Shown: piece after piece, positions 10,261 to 21,419 of the stretch | How the letters are laid out: every line of letters starts with the position of its first letter | Position numbering within the stretch: position 1 is the stretch's first letter | Source of the DNA: Erpobdella octoculata | Lineage: Eukaryota > Annelida > Clitellata > Hirudinida > Erpobdellidae | Reading direction: 5' to 3' | NCBI GenBank assembly: GCA_963978895.1 | Contig: OZ022242.1 | Span: 27,254,924 to 27,318,923, forward strand | Length of the DNA stretch: 64,000 bases | The notes under the pieces: generated by a model | Told to the model about the DNA's origin: nothing | Database searches by the model: none | The model's input: the letters and a program-made list of their open reading frames with translations, nothing else | Made by a program: the position numbers and the translations under genes

Positions 10261-11089
10261 CCAAGTGCTTCATGGTTGAACTGCACTAAAGTCTGCTCTG
10301 GAACCATGATGCAGGCTTCTTTAAAATTCTAGACACAACAATTTTTGACTGAAAATTGTTGTAAATATTTTTTAAGTCATACCCCTGGTAGAAAATGAGG
10401 AAGATGGTTTTTGTTCACAGGATCAATTATATTAATCTTCAGTTTGTCCCCATGAGTTGATTGACATAACATTGCCAGGTGAATGTTGTGTTTTCAACTG
10501 AAATGGTTAAATTTATCTCTTCTTTAGTTGAGTTGAAATATACTTTCTTAGCCGATAAAAATTCATGTTGGAGTGTCTTCATGAATTCATATCTTCAATG
10601 ATATAGTGTATAATGAAATGAAGAAAACAACTTCTGAAATGAGCTAACACTCTATATTATTCTTGGATTGGCACGGTTCCATTTCTTTTAATGAACTTCA
10701 TCACGCAGAAAAGAGTGAAATGATGAAAAGTAATACGAGCGTTGACTTGTTAGTTTTTACCGTGGCTAGTTTTGTATCCAAATGCTGAATATAATGTTAA
10801 CAATGACAAAATTTGTAGTAGTAAATAAACTGAATTGCTGAATAAATCCAAAAAATCTCAATTCTGGAATCAGAATATAATCTTTGTCAAAATAAAACCA
10901 TTCGACGACCCGAGGCAATGAAATAATAAACAACGAGATGAAGCGGCTCACAGCTTATAAGCTAGTATACGTCGATGCATGCTAGTATGCTACATTCGCA
11001 TGCTTGTACACAATCGCCTCATGTAGTCGACTCATTAGGTTCTCACCCATTCAGGTTTGTGTCCAGATAGCTTTTATTTAGGAGTCCAT

Positions 11090-11346
11090 GTCCAACGTGT
11101 ATTAGAAGCACGAAATGTTTTAGTACACATTGTTCCAAATGGTTCAACATGGAAACGTCATGTGGAACAATTAAGGCCTCGCTACGGTGCAGATCAAGAC
11201 AGATCCAGGGGATGCTTTTTTCAAGGCATTATGCTGACAAGGTTAAACTTCCAAAAGCTACGACCTCTTGGCAGAAAAATTCAATCGACACCTATTCAAT
11301 CGACGCCATTTCCGCAATTGCGATTTCGTCATTTTTACTTAATGTA
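11090..11346 (+). pseudogene. Ty3/gypsy integrase remnant, part 2 (C-terminal end)
   Basis: Continuation of the integrase frame broken at 9069: VQRVLEARNVLVHIVPNGS then TWKRHVEQLRPRYG, the WKRH..QL pattern usual at the C-terminus of invertebrate gypsy integrases. It ends at a stop at about 11345. Part 1 and part 2 share the duplicated VQR codons that form the target duplication. Confidence 0.8.
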
Positions 11347-11378
11347 ATTTGACTGACATATGTTGCGTTATCAACTGT

Positions 11379-11660
<282 letters not shown>

Positions 11661-11719
11661 ACAGCTTTTTAACTAAAAAGACACAAAATCAAGTCAAAAC
11701 ATGCAAAAACAAGCTACAG

Positions 11720-12276
11720 TTATTTAAAAAGATGTCTTTTCAGTTTTTTGCGGAAGTCCAAGAGGCTGATGTTGAAATCACGTAGATCGGCAGGAAGGGT
11801 GTTCCACGCTATTGGGACCGACACTTCGAAGGCCCGTGGACCAATCGTTCGTGTTTGTGTCCTCGGTACATGTAGAGTGCCGGATAGCGCAGACCAAAGG
11901 TGCGAGCGCCCAGGGATGGCGCTCACAGGTGTGATGAGGAATGATAAGTATGTCGGAGCGGACCCATGGAGACATCGGTAAGCGAGCAGGCAAAGTTTGA
12001 ATACTATTCGCGTTGGAACATCGAGCCAGTGGAGTTCCGTACGCATCCGTTCAGTCACCATGCTCGTATGGGGAAGTCGTAGCACCAGACAAGGAGCTGC
12101 TCGTAGCACACCAGATAACGGGTTAAGGATGCACTTCGGGGCTCCACCAAAAATCCCATTGCAATAATCAAGACGAGACAAGATTAGAGCCCTTATTAGA
12201 GCACGGGAAAACTCAACATTGAGTGACCGATGAATAGATCGGAGTTGTCGAATGTGGTAGAAGCAGAAGATAAATA
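11720..12276 (-). pseudogene. CR1/L2-like LINE RT C-terminal fragment
   Basis: The minus strand is open from about 12276 to the stop before 11720 and matches the thumb and C-terminal end of Jockey-superfamily RTs. I read HIRQLRSIHRSLN, LILSRLDYCNGIFGG, LHWLDVPTRIVFKLCLLAYR, CLHGSAPTYLSFLI, RTIGPRAFEVSVPIAWNTLP, then LDFRKKLKRHLFK. The SRLDYCN, LHWL, RI.FK and WN.LP blocks are hallmark positions. The RT active site is absent, so it is 5' truncated. The 3' UTR is ~60 bp and runs into an (AAT)n tail (11381-11660), as expected for a CR1/L2 insertion. The coding remnant looks intact over its length. Confidence 0.9.
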
Positions 12277-12583
12277 GAAGATAAATAGAAAGGTTGAAGA
12301 TGTAAGACCATGTCGAAACGGACCGTCAGTCTAATAATACAAAATTTAAAAAAAATTTGATTTAAATCAGTTTTGCACAAAAGAAATGGTTTAAAAAATT
12401 AGAGGGGGTGGCTAGAAAACTGGTTTCTGCCAAAAAACAGACGGCTCTGGAAGGAATCAAATCAGCTTGTCCGCTTTGCCTAAATTCAAGCGCTCTCACC
12501 AATGGGCCGCCAAAAAATTTATAACCCAATAGGTGCGGTTTTACCAGCGTTGGGATCTTATGGTGTAGTGTAAATATTAATAT

Positions 12584-12912
<329 letters not shown>

Positions 12913-12928
12913 TCAAAAATTTTTAAAG

Positions 12929-13052
12929 CGTTTCATGTCTGTAACTTGGATGGACAATACAATTGGAATTTCCTACTATTGCGAAGAGAACAGCGTAATT
13001 TACATGATGTCTGACATTTCTGAAATATCTGGAACCAATGTTTTTAAAAAAG
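12929..13052 (+). CDS. MSH5: MSH5-like meiotic MutS homologue, internal exon A
   Basis: First of five exons that read as one protein resembling MSH5. MSH5 partners MSH4 on meiotic recombination intermediates in the nucleus and stabilises crossovers. The exon is bounded by an acceptor (TTTTTAAAG, AG at 12927-12928) and a donor GTTAAC (13053). It is 124 nt (41 codons plus 1), with a phase-0 start. The translation, TWMDNTIGISYYCEENSVIY then MMSDISEISG, matches the N-terminal MutS-like domain pattern V.W..g.lGiaYYd.....i..M.D. The last base G joins CG of the next exon to make Ala. The upstream exon with the start codon was not found. A SINE (ATT)n tail ends 17 bp upstream, so TTTCAAAAATTTTTAAAG is the only non-microsatellite acceptor context. 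Confidence 0.75.
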
Positions 13053-13129
13053 GTTAACTTCAATTTATTCTGCTTAAAATAAATTTTTCAGTGTCACATA
13101 TTATTTCTAACTTAGATATTTTAATTTAG

Positions 13130-13222
13130 CGTATACTGAAATTCAGCCAACTAAACTACTCATAAGCTCAAAAGACAAAGAAAAACTGTTTGTGGCTTTA
13201 AACCACATGGGTATTTCAAATA
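13130..13222 (+). CDS. MSH5: MSH5-like exon B
   Basis: Acceptor TTTTAATTTAG before 13130 and donor GTAAGC after 13222. It is 93 nt: two bases completing the previous codon, 30 codons, and one base carried forward. It encodes YTEIQPTKLLISSKDKEKLF then VALNHMGISN. This matches the MSH5/MutS segment ev.P..iltSak.de.f...L, which follows the YYD strand region in homologues. The exon is only 77 bp downstream of exon A, in contrast to the 9.4-kb intron that follows (13223-22667), which holds a split hAT, an I-type LINE and other repeats. No stops or frameshifts are present. Confidence 0.8.
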
Positions 13223-14094
13223 GTAAGCAATTTTTTGGTTTATTAAAGTATATATGAACGATTTGCACAGAATTGCACTCGCACAGTTTTTGCTATAAAC
13301 TTTTTTATTTTATTTTATTTTATTTTAATTACGTTTCCAACTGTAGTTGAATTGGATGAAGATATAATTATCACAAGATGTCGGAGGCGTGGTCAAAACG
13401 CTTGTTTTCAGCGAAACAGAAAGCAACCATGGTTGTTAATGATAGGAACTTTTAGAAAATATTGTCGGTAATTGATCTCAATAGCGACTTTAAAATAGGC
13501 AATCGCATACAATTTTCAAAAATAAAAAGACTCCTTTTTAAATATTATCAGAGTTTATAAGGAAAGAAAAAAAATTTACAATATTACTACATGACCTATA
13601 TTTTAAGAGATTTAGCAATTTAATAATCGGAAGAAGTTGTCATACATCTAGAGCAGCAATGGTCAATGCTCTAAAAACGGGGACCAAAGAGGTTTCAGTT
13701 ATATTGTGGCTTTGCGAGCACCACAGTTTTTTTTTATCTCAATGCCGTCTAACTTCAAACGCTTACTGAATATACTGCGCTATCTTCTAATTTAATCAAA
13801 TATAGATATGTTAGAGAAGAGCAAATCTAAAAAAACAAGATGTTATCATCGTCAAACTAAAATGTTATTATCGTCAAATTAAAAAGTTTTGCGCTCTCAT
13901 CTAAAAGTGTTTATGTTATAACAACAATGAAATGCTCGTTTTCACCTTAGTTGTAAACACCGAAAAATTATACTCAACATTATCGTAATGAAATGAAATT
14001 TATACATGTTATAGCTTAGTATTTTTAGTTATTGAAGTAACGAGGTAATCAAACTGATGGCAGAGGTGGTATAAGTTTTAATTGTCGAACAATG
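13223..14094. other. Intronic AT-rich sequence
   Basis: No gene or recognised repeat. A short TTTTATTTTATTTTA run lies near 13305. Confidence 0.4.
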
Positions 14095-15176
14095 CAAAGA
14101 TTCTGACCTTAACTGGTATTCGATCAAGTGCGACGAAATTCGAGATGAGTGCAATGTCGAGGATCTGTCGATTGTCATTCGCTATGTGCGTGGTGGAAAG
14201 GCAATAGAGCACATGATTTTAATGATCAAGGCTAGTGAGTTAGATGCTTAAAACCTGACACGTTCGCTACTTACAGAGCTTCAGGCTCAGCAGCTGGACC
14301 CCGCTCGAATTTTGAGTCAATGTTATGACGGAGCCAGTGTAATGAGCGGTGGAAAGGAAGGTGTCCAGAAAATATTGCAAGACACTTTGGGCCGTCGAAT
14401 TCCGTACGTGCACTACTATAATCACCAACTCCATCTTGTGGTTGCTCACGCAATGGAATCAGAGATAAAGGTGAAAAACGTTTTCAGCTTATGTGAGCAA
14501 TTTTATGGGTTTTTCCGCCAAAATTTTATGACTAACACATATGGAGGTGACATAATAAAGCGGTTACTTGCTCAAAGATAGACTGGCCCTTATCAATCTG
14601 CAATGGTTGTCAAAAAGAGCAGAGAGGAAATTTTGCAGACCCTCGAAATTGTTGCCACCTTAGAAAAAGCTCCGACTGATGTGTTGATTGAAGCAGAGGG
14701 ACTGGTCAAGAAAGTTTCAAAGTCGGAATTTTGTTTTTTTTTTTCAAATGTAATTGTCAAAGTACTGAGCTTGCTGGGACCGGTCAATGTTCTGTTGCAA
14801 GGTCGCTTGTGCAATGTGTCCCTTGCTATGGAACTGATCTCCACTGCTAAAAAAAAGCCTTCTTGCCTTGCGGTCTGCAAAGGTCTTTGATCAAATGGCA
14901 GATGCTGCTGGCTTTCTATCAAATGATGATGACCATGTAGTGTGAGTAAAGCGCAAACGAGTTCAGAGCACCTAGCTGACCGGCTATGTGGTCACCTCCA
15001 CTTTTGGTCATTACCATATGTTATTGGTTCTAAAGTTACTTCACGCGAGGTCATGAGGCGTGCTTTCTACAACATCATAGATTCTGTCCAATTTGAAATG
15101 AACCACCAATTTTGCTAGTCCAACTTGGCTTTGTTTCAAGCTGTAAAATTTTTTGTTCCATCATCTTAGAACTTTT
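14095..15176 (+). pseudogene. hAT transposase (ZMYM1-like type), N-terminal and middle part
   Basis: A broken plus-strand coding region. VEDLSIVIRYVRGGKAIEHM leads to SQCYDGASVMSGGKEGVQKI, then IPYVHYYNHQLHLVVAHAM and FYGFFRQNF. After a stop it continues with KSREEILQTLEIVATLEKAP and NVLLQGRLCNVSLAMELIST, then HFWSLPYVIGSKVTSREVMR and IIDSVQFEM. QCYDGAsvMSG and PYvHCynHqLHLvv are signature blocks of the hAT transposases domesticated as zinc-finger MYM-type proteins. Several stops (14580, 14888) and frameshifts show it is dead. Its C-terminal end appears at 18580-18983, after an interruption that includes the LINE 15371-17994. Confidence 0.85.
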
Positions 15177-15370
15177 TTTGTGATGTGTTTGGAACCACAC
15201 AACCAGTTTGTGACGGGATTCTGCTCGGGTATTGATGCCTGACGACGAAACAACTGACTCGAGACTAACAAGGTTTAAAATTTTATTAAGATAACACAAA
15301 CGACAATTAATACACTAGTCGGACAGAGCTTCACCTCTCAAAATCGCAAGAAGCAAGAGAACCCAAATTC
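15177..15370. other. Unassigned sequence between hAT fragment and LINE
   Basis: No clear feature. It appears to belong to the material that separated the two halves of the hAT transposase. Confidence 0.3.
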
Positions 15371-17994
15371 CATTTTTTTTTTTTTTTTTTTATGATAGTT
15401 TAATGTCCTTATACATAGTATTTTTAGACATGGGGAATGGGAGGGAAGGGTAGGGGTGGGGAGGAAAAAAAAGAGAAGAAGAAAAGGAAATAAGAAGAGC
15501 CAGAAAATTGCTAAATAATAACACTTTAGGAAGAGGAAAAATTCAGTAGAATATGAATCTAGAATACTCTTTTTCTTCCTTTTTCCTCTTCCTACTATAA
15601 CCGTTCCTGGATTGCCGTCCTGCTGTCATCCTCAATCCCGGATTAAGCTGGATGGCCGGTCGTTGATCACAGCGCGATGTTGTGATCCTTGATCCAGGAG
15701 TAGATGACGTCCTGGCATCGTGGAGACTTTAAGACGACTGGCAGGGTGGGTTCTTGCTTGAACCGTCTGCAGATTCTTCTCATCTTGGCTCTAGGATGAC
15801 CTGTTGCCCTGCAGTTGAGCACCCAGTGTTCAACAGTTTCCGGACTCCTGCAAGTTTCGCACAAACCCGTATCATGCAAGTCCAAAATTTTTAAATAATG
15901 GTTCAGTCGACATTTACCTAGACGGAGTCTGGTAATGGCAACTTCCTTGCACCGGGGCGTTGTGGCGAACTTGATTTTTTGAGAGACTTTCGACTCAATA
16001 GACCAGTAGTGGCGGCTATGGGATTCCTCATCCCATCTCTTTTGCCACTCACGCATTATCTCTTTCCTGATGGCCCTCTTGAAGTCTACTAGTTCTCTCT
16101 CGATCACAAGTTCGACTTCTGCATGCTTGATCGCACTTTTAGCAAGTCGATCAGCAGCTTCGTTACCAGTAATGCCCACGTGACTGGGAACCCAGATCAC
16201 TGTTACTTCTCTACCTTCACGCATAATCGAGTCGATTAACGCTAAGGTTGAAGCAACTAATGGGGATTTGTTAGCGTTAGCGCTGTTTTTAAGAGCAAGT
16301 ACAGAACTGTACGAGTCAGTGAACAGCGCCAGCTTGGCTGGACCGTCAGGTCTGGCCATCCACTCCATTCCTTTTTTGATCGCTGTCAGTTCGGCTGTAA
16401 AGATCGAGACATCGTCCGTCACTCTGAGGCTGAACCGACAGCTAGATCTCGGGACAAACCCACCAACTGCGACTCTGCTTCCAATCTTGGAGGCATCGGT
16501 GTACATCCGGGTGTGATCCCGGTACGTATCCAGAAGTTCCAGCGCTCTTGGTAAGAGCGTTGGGTCTTCTTTTGCTAACCCTACAAGCCCTTCGTCAAAA
16601 TGAGGAGGGTTGTATTTCCACGGTGGCATCGCAGGAGTTGCCAGCTCCTTTGGTTTCAATTTTGCAACCATTTCGTTCAGTACCGACACCCGTTTGGCCA
16701 TCGGTGCTTTAGAAATTTTTTGCTTTCTCCTGAAGCAGTATCGATGGAAAAATTGTTTCCATTTCCGTGTCTGCTGTTTCCCGACTGGCTCAAAAATCTC
16801 CCGCGCCGGGTGGTTTGGGATGATTTTTGTTTTGGTTGCGAAATTGGCTATCAGCATTTTGCGCCTCAGATCTAAGGGTGGATCACCACACTCGACCTGT
16901 AGAGCGGCCAGCCCTGTGCAGGTCATTGACCCGCACGCCGTTCTTAGGGCAGCATGCTGTAGCCTGTCAAGTCTACCTTTGCAGGTAGACGAGGCACTAT
17001 CAAATGCTTCGCAACCGTACTCTATTACCGACCGAATCGAGCATCGGTAGTAGAGCATTAGGGTCTGCTTATTGCAGCCCCACGTGAGACTGGTTAATAG
17101 CCTCATCACGTTCAATCTTTGTTTGCACCGTTTGACTATTAAGTCAATGTGACGACCCCAGTTCAGTTTACTGTCGAAAATTACTCCGAGAAAACGAACT
17201 GTTGTGCTCCAATCCAGGGCGTAGCCACCTATATGGATTTTCGGAGAGTTCTGACGGAACTTTCGAGAGTGGGTGAAACAGACCGCTACAGATTTTTTTG
17301 CTGATAGCTTGAATCCCCACTTTGCAAAGAAGCCCTGAACCTGGTTCATCCGTTCCTGAAGGTGATGCTGCATATCGTGGGAATTTTTACCGGTAACCCA
17401 GACCGCAACATCATCAGCAAAAACAGACGTTCGTAGCCCATGGACCTCTCTGCTTGGTAGGTCATGTAGCATTAATAGAAACAGGAGTGGACTAAGAACC
17501 GAGCCCTGGGGAGTGCCATTTGCTATCTGAACAGTGTCAGACAGCGTGTTACCAACTCTCACCCTGGCTACTCGATTGCTTAGAAACGCCTGGATCCATT
17601 TAAGCATCCGTCCGCCTATGCCAAGGGTAGACATTTTCCATAGCAATCCATCTCTCCACACAAGGTCAAAAGCTTTCTCGAGGTCGAGAAAAACCGCCAG
17701 TGTGCCACCTCCTTTCCACATCGATTGCTTCACGTCGTTCTGGAGTCTCAGGATGTGGTCTGTGCATCCTCGTCCTTTTCGAAACCCCGATTGCTCACGG
17801 TTAATCAGGTTGGATACCTCTAGGTAGTGCCTTAGGCGATTTGCTATTATTCGTTCTGCCAATTTGCACAGAGACGATGTTAAAGAAATTGGTCGGTAGG
17901 AGTTTGGATCCGACGGGTCTTTCCCGGGCTTGAGTAGAGGAACGACCCAAATTCCAATCGCAAATTTCCTTATATAGCCTAGCACACGTGTCAA
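15371..17994 (-). mobile_element. 5'-truncated I/Jockey-type LINE with poly(A) tail
   Basis: On the minus strand the element runs from a 5' truncation near 17994, through a long ORF and a ~275-bp 3' UTR, to an A19 tail (T run at 15373-15391). The UTR has a purine-rich stretch on the plus strand (15430-15535). It separates the two parts of a hAT transposase. No target duplication could be placed by eye. Confidence 0.85.
15667..17994 (-). CDS. LINE ORF2: reverse transcriptase, RNase H and zinc knuckle (partial)
   Basis: A 775-codon uninterrupted frame. It opens in RT motif 1 (VPLLKPGKDPSDPNSYRPIS), then EQSGFRKGRGCTDHI, LAVFLDLEKAFD (catalytic Asp), NGTPQGSVLSPLLF, and SVFADDVAVW (FADD form of the YxDD active site). 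RNase H follows: MYTDASKIGSRVAVGGFV (Asp), FTAELTAIKKG (Glu), ALFTDSYSSV (Asp), WVPSHVGITGNEAADRLAK (His/Asp). The end has a knuckle, CETCRSPETVEHWVLNC, and the VIYSWIKD tail. In an intact element this protein copies element RNA at a nicked target site. The N-terminal endonuclease and ORF1 are missing, so it is not autonomous, but the retained part has no stops, implying a recent insertion. The RNase H presence favours the I/Nimb/Ingi side of the Jockey superfamily. Confidence 0.92.
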   Translation of the reverse strand: MTRVLGYIRKFAIGIWVVPLLKPGKDPSDPNSYRPISLTSSLCKLAERIIANRLRHYLEVSNLINREQSGFRKGRGCTDHILRLQNDVKQSMWKGGGTLAVFLDLEKAFDLVWRDGLLWKMSTLGIGGRMLKWIQAFLSNRVARVRVGNTLSDTVQIANGTPQGSVLSPLLFLLMLHDLPSREVHGLRTSVFADDVAVWVTGKNSHDMQHHLQERMNQVQGFFAKWGFKLSAKKSVAVCFTHSRKFRQNSPKIHIGGYALDWSTTVRFLGVIFDSKLNWGRHIDLIVKRCKQRLNVMRLLTSLTWGCNKQTLMLYYRCSIRSVIEYGCEAFDSASSTCKGRLDRLQHAALRTACGSMTCTGLAALQVECGDPPLDLRRKMLIANFATKTKIIPNHPAREIFEPVGKQQTRKWKQFFHRYCFRRKQKISKAPMAKRVSVLNEMVAKLKPKELATPAMPPWKYNPPHFDEGLVGLAKEDPTLLPRALELLDTYRDHTRMYTDASKIGSRVAVGGFVPRSSCRFSLRVTDDVSIFTAELTAIKKGMEWMARPDGPAKLALFTDSYSSVLALKNSANANKSPLVASTLALIDSIMREGREVTVIWVPSHVGITGNEAADRLAKSAIKHAEVELVIERELVDFKRAIRKEIMREWQKRWDEESHSRHYWSIESKVSQKIKFATTPRCKEVAITRLRLGKCRLNHYLKILDLHDTGLCETCRSPETVEHWVLNCRATGHPRAKMRRICRRFKQEPTLPVVLKSPRCQDVIYSWIKDHNIAL

Positions 17995-18033
17995 TTTTAA
18001 TCTACAAAAACTACCAATCCGAATACAGCCTTA

Positions 18034-18105
18034 ATTCCACGTGACCGTTTGACTAACCCCACGTGACCGTTTGACTAGCCCCACGTGACCGTTTGACACA
18101 CAAAA
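18034..18105. repeat. Three 22-bp units containing CACGTG
   Basis: Tandem CCACGTGACCGTTTGACTAN units, three copies, nearly identical. Each contains the E-box palindrome CACGTG. They lie just upstream (minus strand) of the truncated LINE. Confidence 0.85.
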
Positions 18106-18579
18106 GTTTACAAAGGCAATATACATCAAAATCACCGCAACGAAATAATAATATTAAACTAAACTCCTTTTCCAAACAGATAATTCGTTTTGTAATTTGA
18201 TATACTAAAAAGTTTTACATTAGCAACGATACAAATGGCTAGAAACGACAATTAGTCAAAAGGAGTTATGATAATTACTTAACGAGCCAATCACATCGCA
18301 GAACGAAAGCGCTTACGTCAGCACTCAACAAATTTACAAGAAAGTGTGCTTAAAATAAGTTACATTTCACGCTACAACTTATTTAATACTCATCCGAAAT
18401 CGATAATATTAGGTATCAATAAAGGACTACACAATATCTATATAACGTACTAAAAATTATTATCGAAAACTTAATAGGAAAGACGCTAGAATACGAAGCA
18501 CACCAAAATTGAGCAAGTTTGATTAATAAGCGGACCGACGCTACCCCTCTAGTCGGCGTTTTTCATCGCGCTCTCCGCC
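18106..18579. other. Unassigned AT-rich sequence
   Basis: No gene seen. The end (18520-18600) has CCTCTAGTCGGCG and CCTAGTCCGCGCAATAAAG, possibly a terminus of another repeat between the two hAT halves. Confidence 0.3.
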
Positions 18580-18983
18580 TAGTCCGCGCAATAAAGTTAT
18601 TCATCACAAAATTATAATCGACGATGGAGACAACCGTGACACAGTTCCTTTGCCTCGACCAAGATGCCCTCGCTGGCGAATTGCCTATTGCAATGCGACT
18701 GTGCCGTAACAAATTCCAGCCAAATTTGTCTTTGGAAGATGCAACATATGTAATGCTGCAGTACCTTGACGCCGGAGCAATCACCATCGGTGTGGTGACT
18801 GCTACGTGCGAAAGCAGTTTCTCCACTCTCGCGCGGATTCTGAGGCCTTATCGCCAATCAATGGGCCTTGAGCGAAAATTTCAACTGGTACTAGTTACTT
18901 TTGAGAAGGATTTTAGGCTAAAAGTAGATCTGAACACTTTCGTAGAAAAGTTTGCCCAGAAATCGCGCCGTATTGTTCTCTGA
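18580..18983 (+). pseudogene. hAT transposase C-terminal dimerisation domain
   Basis: Open from 18624 to a stop at 18983. It contains AMRLCRNKFQPNLSLEDATY, then the conserved hATC block CESSFSTLARILRPYRQSMG and LERKFQLVLVTFEKDF. This is the natural continuation of the ZMYM1-like transposase at 14095-15176. The dimerisation block (S.sFS.L+.i+...R..m) is well preserved. The stop is followed by a non-coding 3' region that ends at the element terminus at 19287. Confidence 0.85.
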
Positions 18984-19287
18984 CATTATGACCCATGTGA
19001 TGTGTTTTTTTTATAAAGTTTTTCCGTATAAATTATAATTGTTTTTAAATGTTGTGTTATCGTTTTATTTACATGTTTTGGGAAATTTTCATGTTGATTC
19101 AGAATATTTCAAATTCAATTAAATATGTTAGAATAAGATTCAAATTTCAATCGCTAAACCTGTTTTTTTGCGTGAAGCACATTTTTAGGTCAAATCACTG
19201 GAATGTGCAACTTATGTGAACAGAAAATTTTTATTGTGCCCCCCAAAGTTTTTGACCCCCACTTTCAAATTCCTGGTTGCGGCCCTG
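18984..19287 (+). mobile_element. hAT 3' non-coding region and right terminus
   Basis: The region ends CCTGGTTGCGGCCCTG at 19287, the complement of CAGGGCCGCAACCAGG, a terminus typical of hAT elements coding for ZMYM-like transposases. The sequence just inside (GACCCCCACTTT) is also typical. It abuts a LINE coding frame at 19288. I could not find the matching left terminus. Confidence 0.65.
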
Positions 19288-19570
19288 AATTTGTTCCACA
19301 TTTTAGGCATGATGACGTCAATGGATCTTCCGTCGGGCGTTGTACGATGGGTCGGTGGTGTCAGGAGAAAATTTCTGGATGCTGATCTGAGACTCCGCCG
19401 TCCCGGTACCTCTGTGACATGGGCAAAAGACAGGTTTGGAGGAGCATGGCCGTGTAGGGTTTTATGTACTATTGTTGCAATATTGTACTCGATCCGTTGC
19501 TGGATTCGAAACCAGTGAGGATTTTGAAGAAGTGGGCTAACGTGATTTTATCCACGCACTTCGAGATTTT
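19288..19570 (-). pseudogene. CR1/L2-like LINE C-terminal fragment
   Basis: The minus-strand frame reads HWFRIQQRIEYNIATIVHKT, LHGHAPPNLSFAHVTEVPGR, RSLRSASRNFLLTPP, then VIMPKMWNKF before being cut by the hAT terminus at 19287. The LHWL.V..RI.yKI, LHG.AP.yL, LRS and WN.L blocks identify the RT C-terminal region of a Jockey-superfamily LINE. It differs in sequence from the 11720-12276 fragment, so it is another family or an older copy. Frame breaks occur upstream of 19510. Confidence 0.75.
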
Positions 19571-19691
19571 CGAAGCAAAAAAGTTGACATGCCCCGGCCG
19601 CAGCGGTCGTAAACCTGCGTATCATTGATGTACATGTGACACTGGAGCCCGTGCGCCGTTATCACATCGTTGAGCATGGCTGTGTACAATG

Positions 19692-20308
19692 TAGTGTTGA
19701 AAATTTCCGGAAATTTTCAGGAAATTTTTGCTGAGAAAGTTTCCACCTGTGAAATTTCCACTTGGTGGAAATTTGAAAAAAAAATTATTTAAATGAGTTT
19801 TTTTAAATTTGATAGTTTTAAAATATCAGAAAATTTTAGCTTTAATGCACTTGAAAAAGAGTGTTGGATTTATGTTTCTGGGTTGCAACCGGGATTATTA
19901 ACAATTTGCTTCAACCTATTTCTGGTGTCAACAATGACAAAAAAAGGACCACAAAAGTAATACCTGCTGCTCCAGACGCACTAAAATTCATTTGCAGTTA
20001 AGTAAAGGGTATTTCGGAAATTGAGTGAGTAATTTAGCAAGGAGGAAAAATATTCAACCCGCAGTGAAAATGTACACTATATGAATGGAACTTCTAAAAA
20101 CCTGCTGTGAAATGGTTTTGCATAGTTTGCAAAACAAATAAAGTATTATAAATAAACTTAATTTTATGTAAAGTCGATCAAAAATAATAAAAGGTTTTAT
20201 TTTGCAGCTATAGGCATCTTTTAAAAACATTCAAACTCAATTAACTTTATAATCCAAATTTTTCCTACTGGGAAACTTTACGGAAAATTTCCGGAAATTT
20301 TACTTTTC
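19692..20308. mobile_element. Possible MITE with CCGGAAATTT-rich ends
   Basis: Begins TAGTGTTGAAAATTTCCGGA and ends GGAAAATTTCCGGAAATTTT, with further GGAAATTT palindromic blocks inside both ends. AGTGTTG plus palindromic subterminal repeats suggests a small non-autonomous hAT. The outer termini match imperfectly and I found no target duplication. Confidence 0.45.
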
Positions 20309-20908
20309 ATGAATTTATTAAAACAAATTACGCTAAAGTTTGAACGTTGAAAAATGTTCTGGATCAAAACAATAAAGCACAATTTTTTTCACGCTGTTTT
20401 GATTATGTGTTTGCCTGTTTAGGTACTGAATCATTGTTACCATGCTCTCTGATCACATACTTGTCTTTAGCATGCTGACTAAATAGAATATGCTTGAAAA
20501 GATAATGCCAGTCTCCTGAGAAAGTTTCAGATATGTTCAAATTTCTTTGATAAATGTAAGAACCTCATCATCTCAAAGTGATGACTGCTCACTGCTTTTA
20601 CATGTGCAAAGTGGAGTCAATATATGTCTACATAGTGAGACGAAACTATCCACTGCTGCGCTAGCCGGTAAACAAGTGTTGAGGTTGATGACCAACTACC
20701 GAATTGTTTCGGAAATCGGTCATCACTGGATCGTTCGTTGTGTCGTTGTCAATCAAGACTTGTAAACTTCATTCGATAGCATAGCCAATTCCAATAGAAC
20801 AGTATGCAGTCATGATAAGTGCAAGAAGTTTTTTTAACTTACCAAACGTCACGCTTATGACGATGAAAGGACTTGAAAAAAATTTACTTTCAGCCATATG
20901 ACCATAGA

Positions 20909-20910
<2 letters not shown>
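20309..20910. other. Unassigned intronic sequence
   Basis: AT-rich; a small open frame near 20547-20765 has no recognisable domain. Confidence 0.3.

Positions 20911-20913
<3 letters not shown>

Positions 20914-21003
<90 letters not shown>
20914..21003. repeat. (TA)n microsatellite
   Basis: About 45 perfect TA units. Confidence 0.97.
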
Positions 21004-21005
<2 letters not shown>

Positions 21006-21419
21006 ATATCCATAAATTTGATAATTTAAAAATTAAATTTTTAAGTTTCGGCATCGAAGTATCGAGAAAAACGGTATAAAAAGTCGTCGATATTTTTTGA
21101 TGAAAGGATTGTCGATATCGCTCTCTATAACACAAAATATATCGACAATGTTATTGTTATCAATATCAACATTGATATTTGATATTATTAGCTCTGAAAG
21201 CAGCAAACGAATTTTAGTGGAGCCAAGTATTGTAAAATGCTTCTTAAATACAGCAAACAATGATTACAATAAGAGCGGTCCTGGCACAATTTGTGTTTCT
21301 TTTGTAATTATGGAATTTGCACCAACTACAGCAAGAACAGATTGACGTTTCAGAAGCGTGGTCAAGCAAATTTTTGAAGTTTCGATTGTTATCAGAGCCC
21401 ATTTTGGATTATTTTTCTT

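Larger units (their letters stand above)
9070..11089. mobile_element. 2.0-kb TIR element inserted in the gypsy integrase, 9-bp target duplication
   Basis: Ends are inverted: ATGGACTCCTAAATAAAAGC at 9070 and its complement ending at 11089. Matching continues through ATCTGGACACAAA and, more loosely, ACATGRGGCGATTGT. Flanks are GTCCAGCGC (9061-9069) and GTCCAACGT (11090-11098), 7 of 9 identical, encoding the same integrase residues (VQR), so this is a decayed 9-bp target duplication. A 9-bp duplication suggests Mutator-like or another DDE superfamily; the TIR is not one I recognise. The interior has a broken minus-strand coding region and a ~250-bp tandem duplication. Confidence 0.8.
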
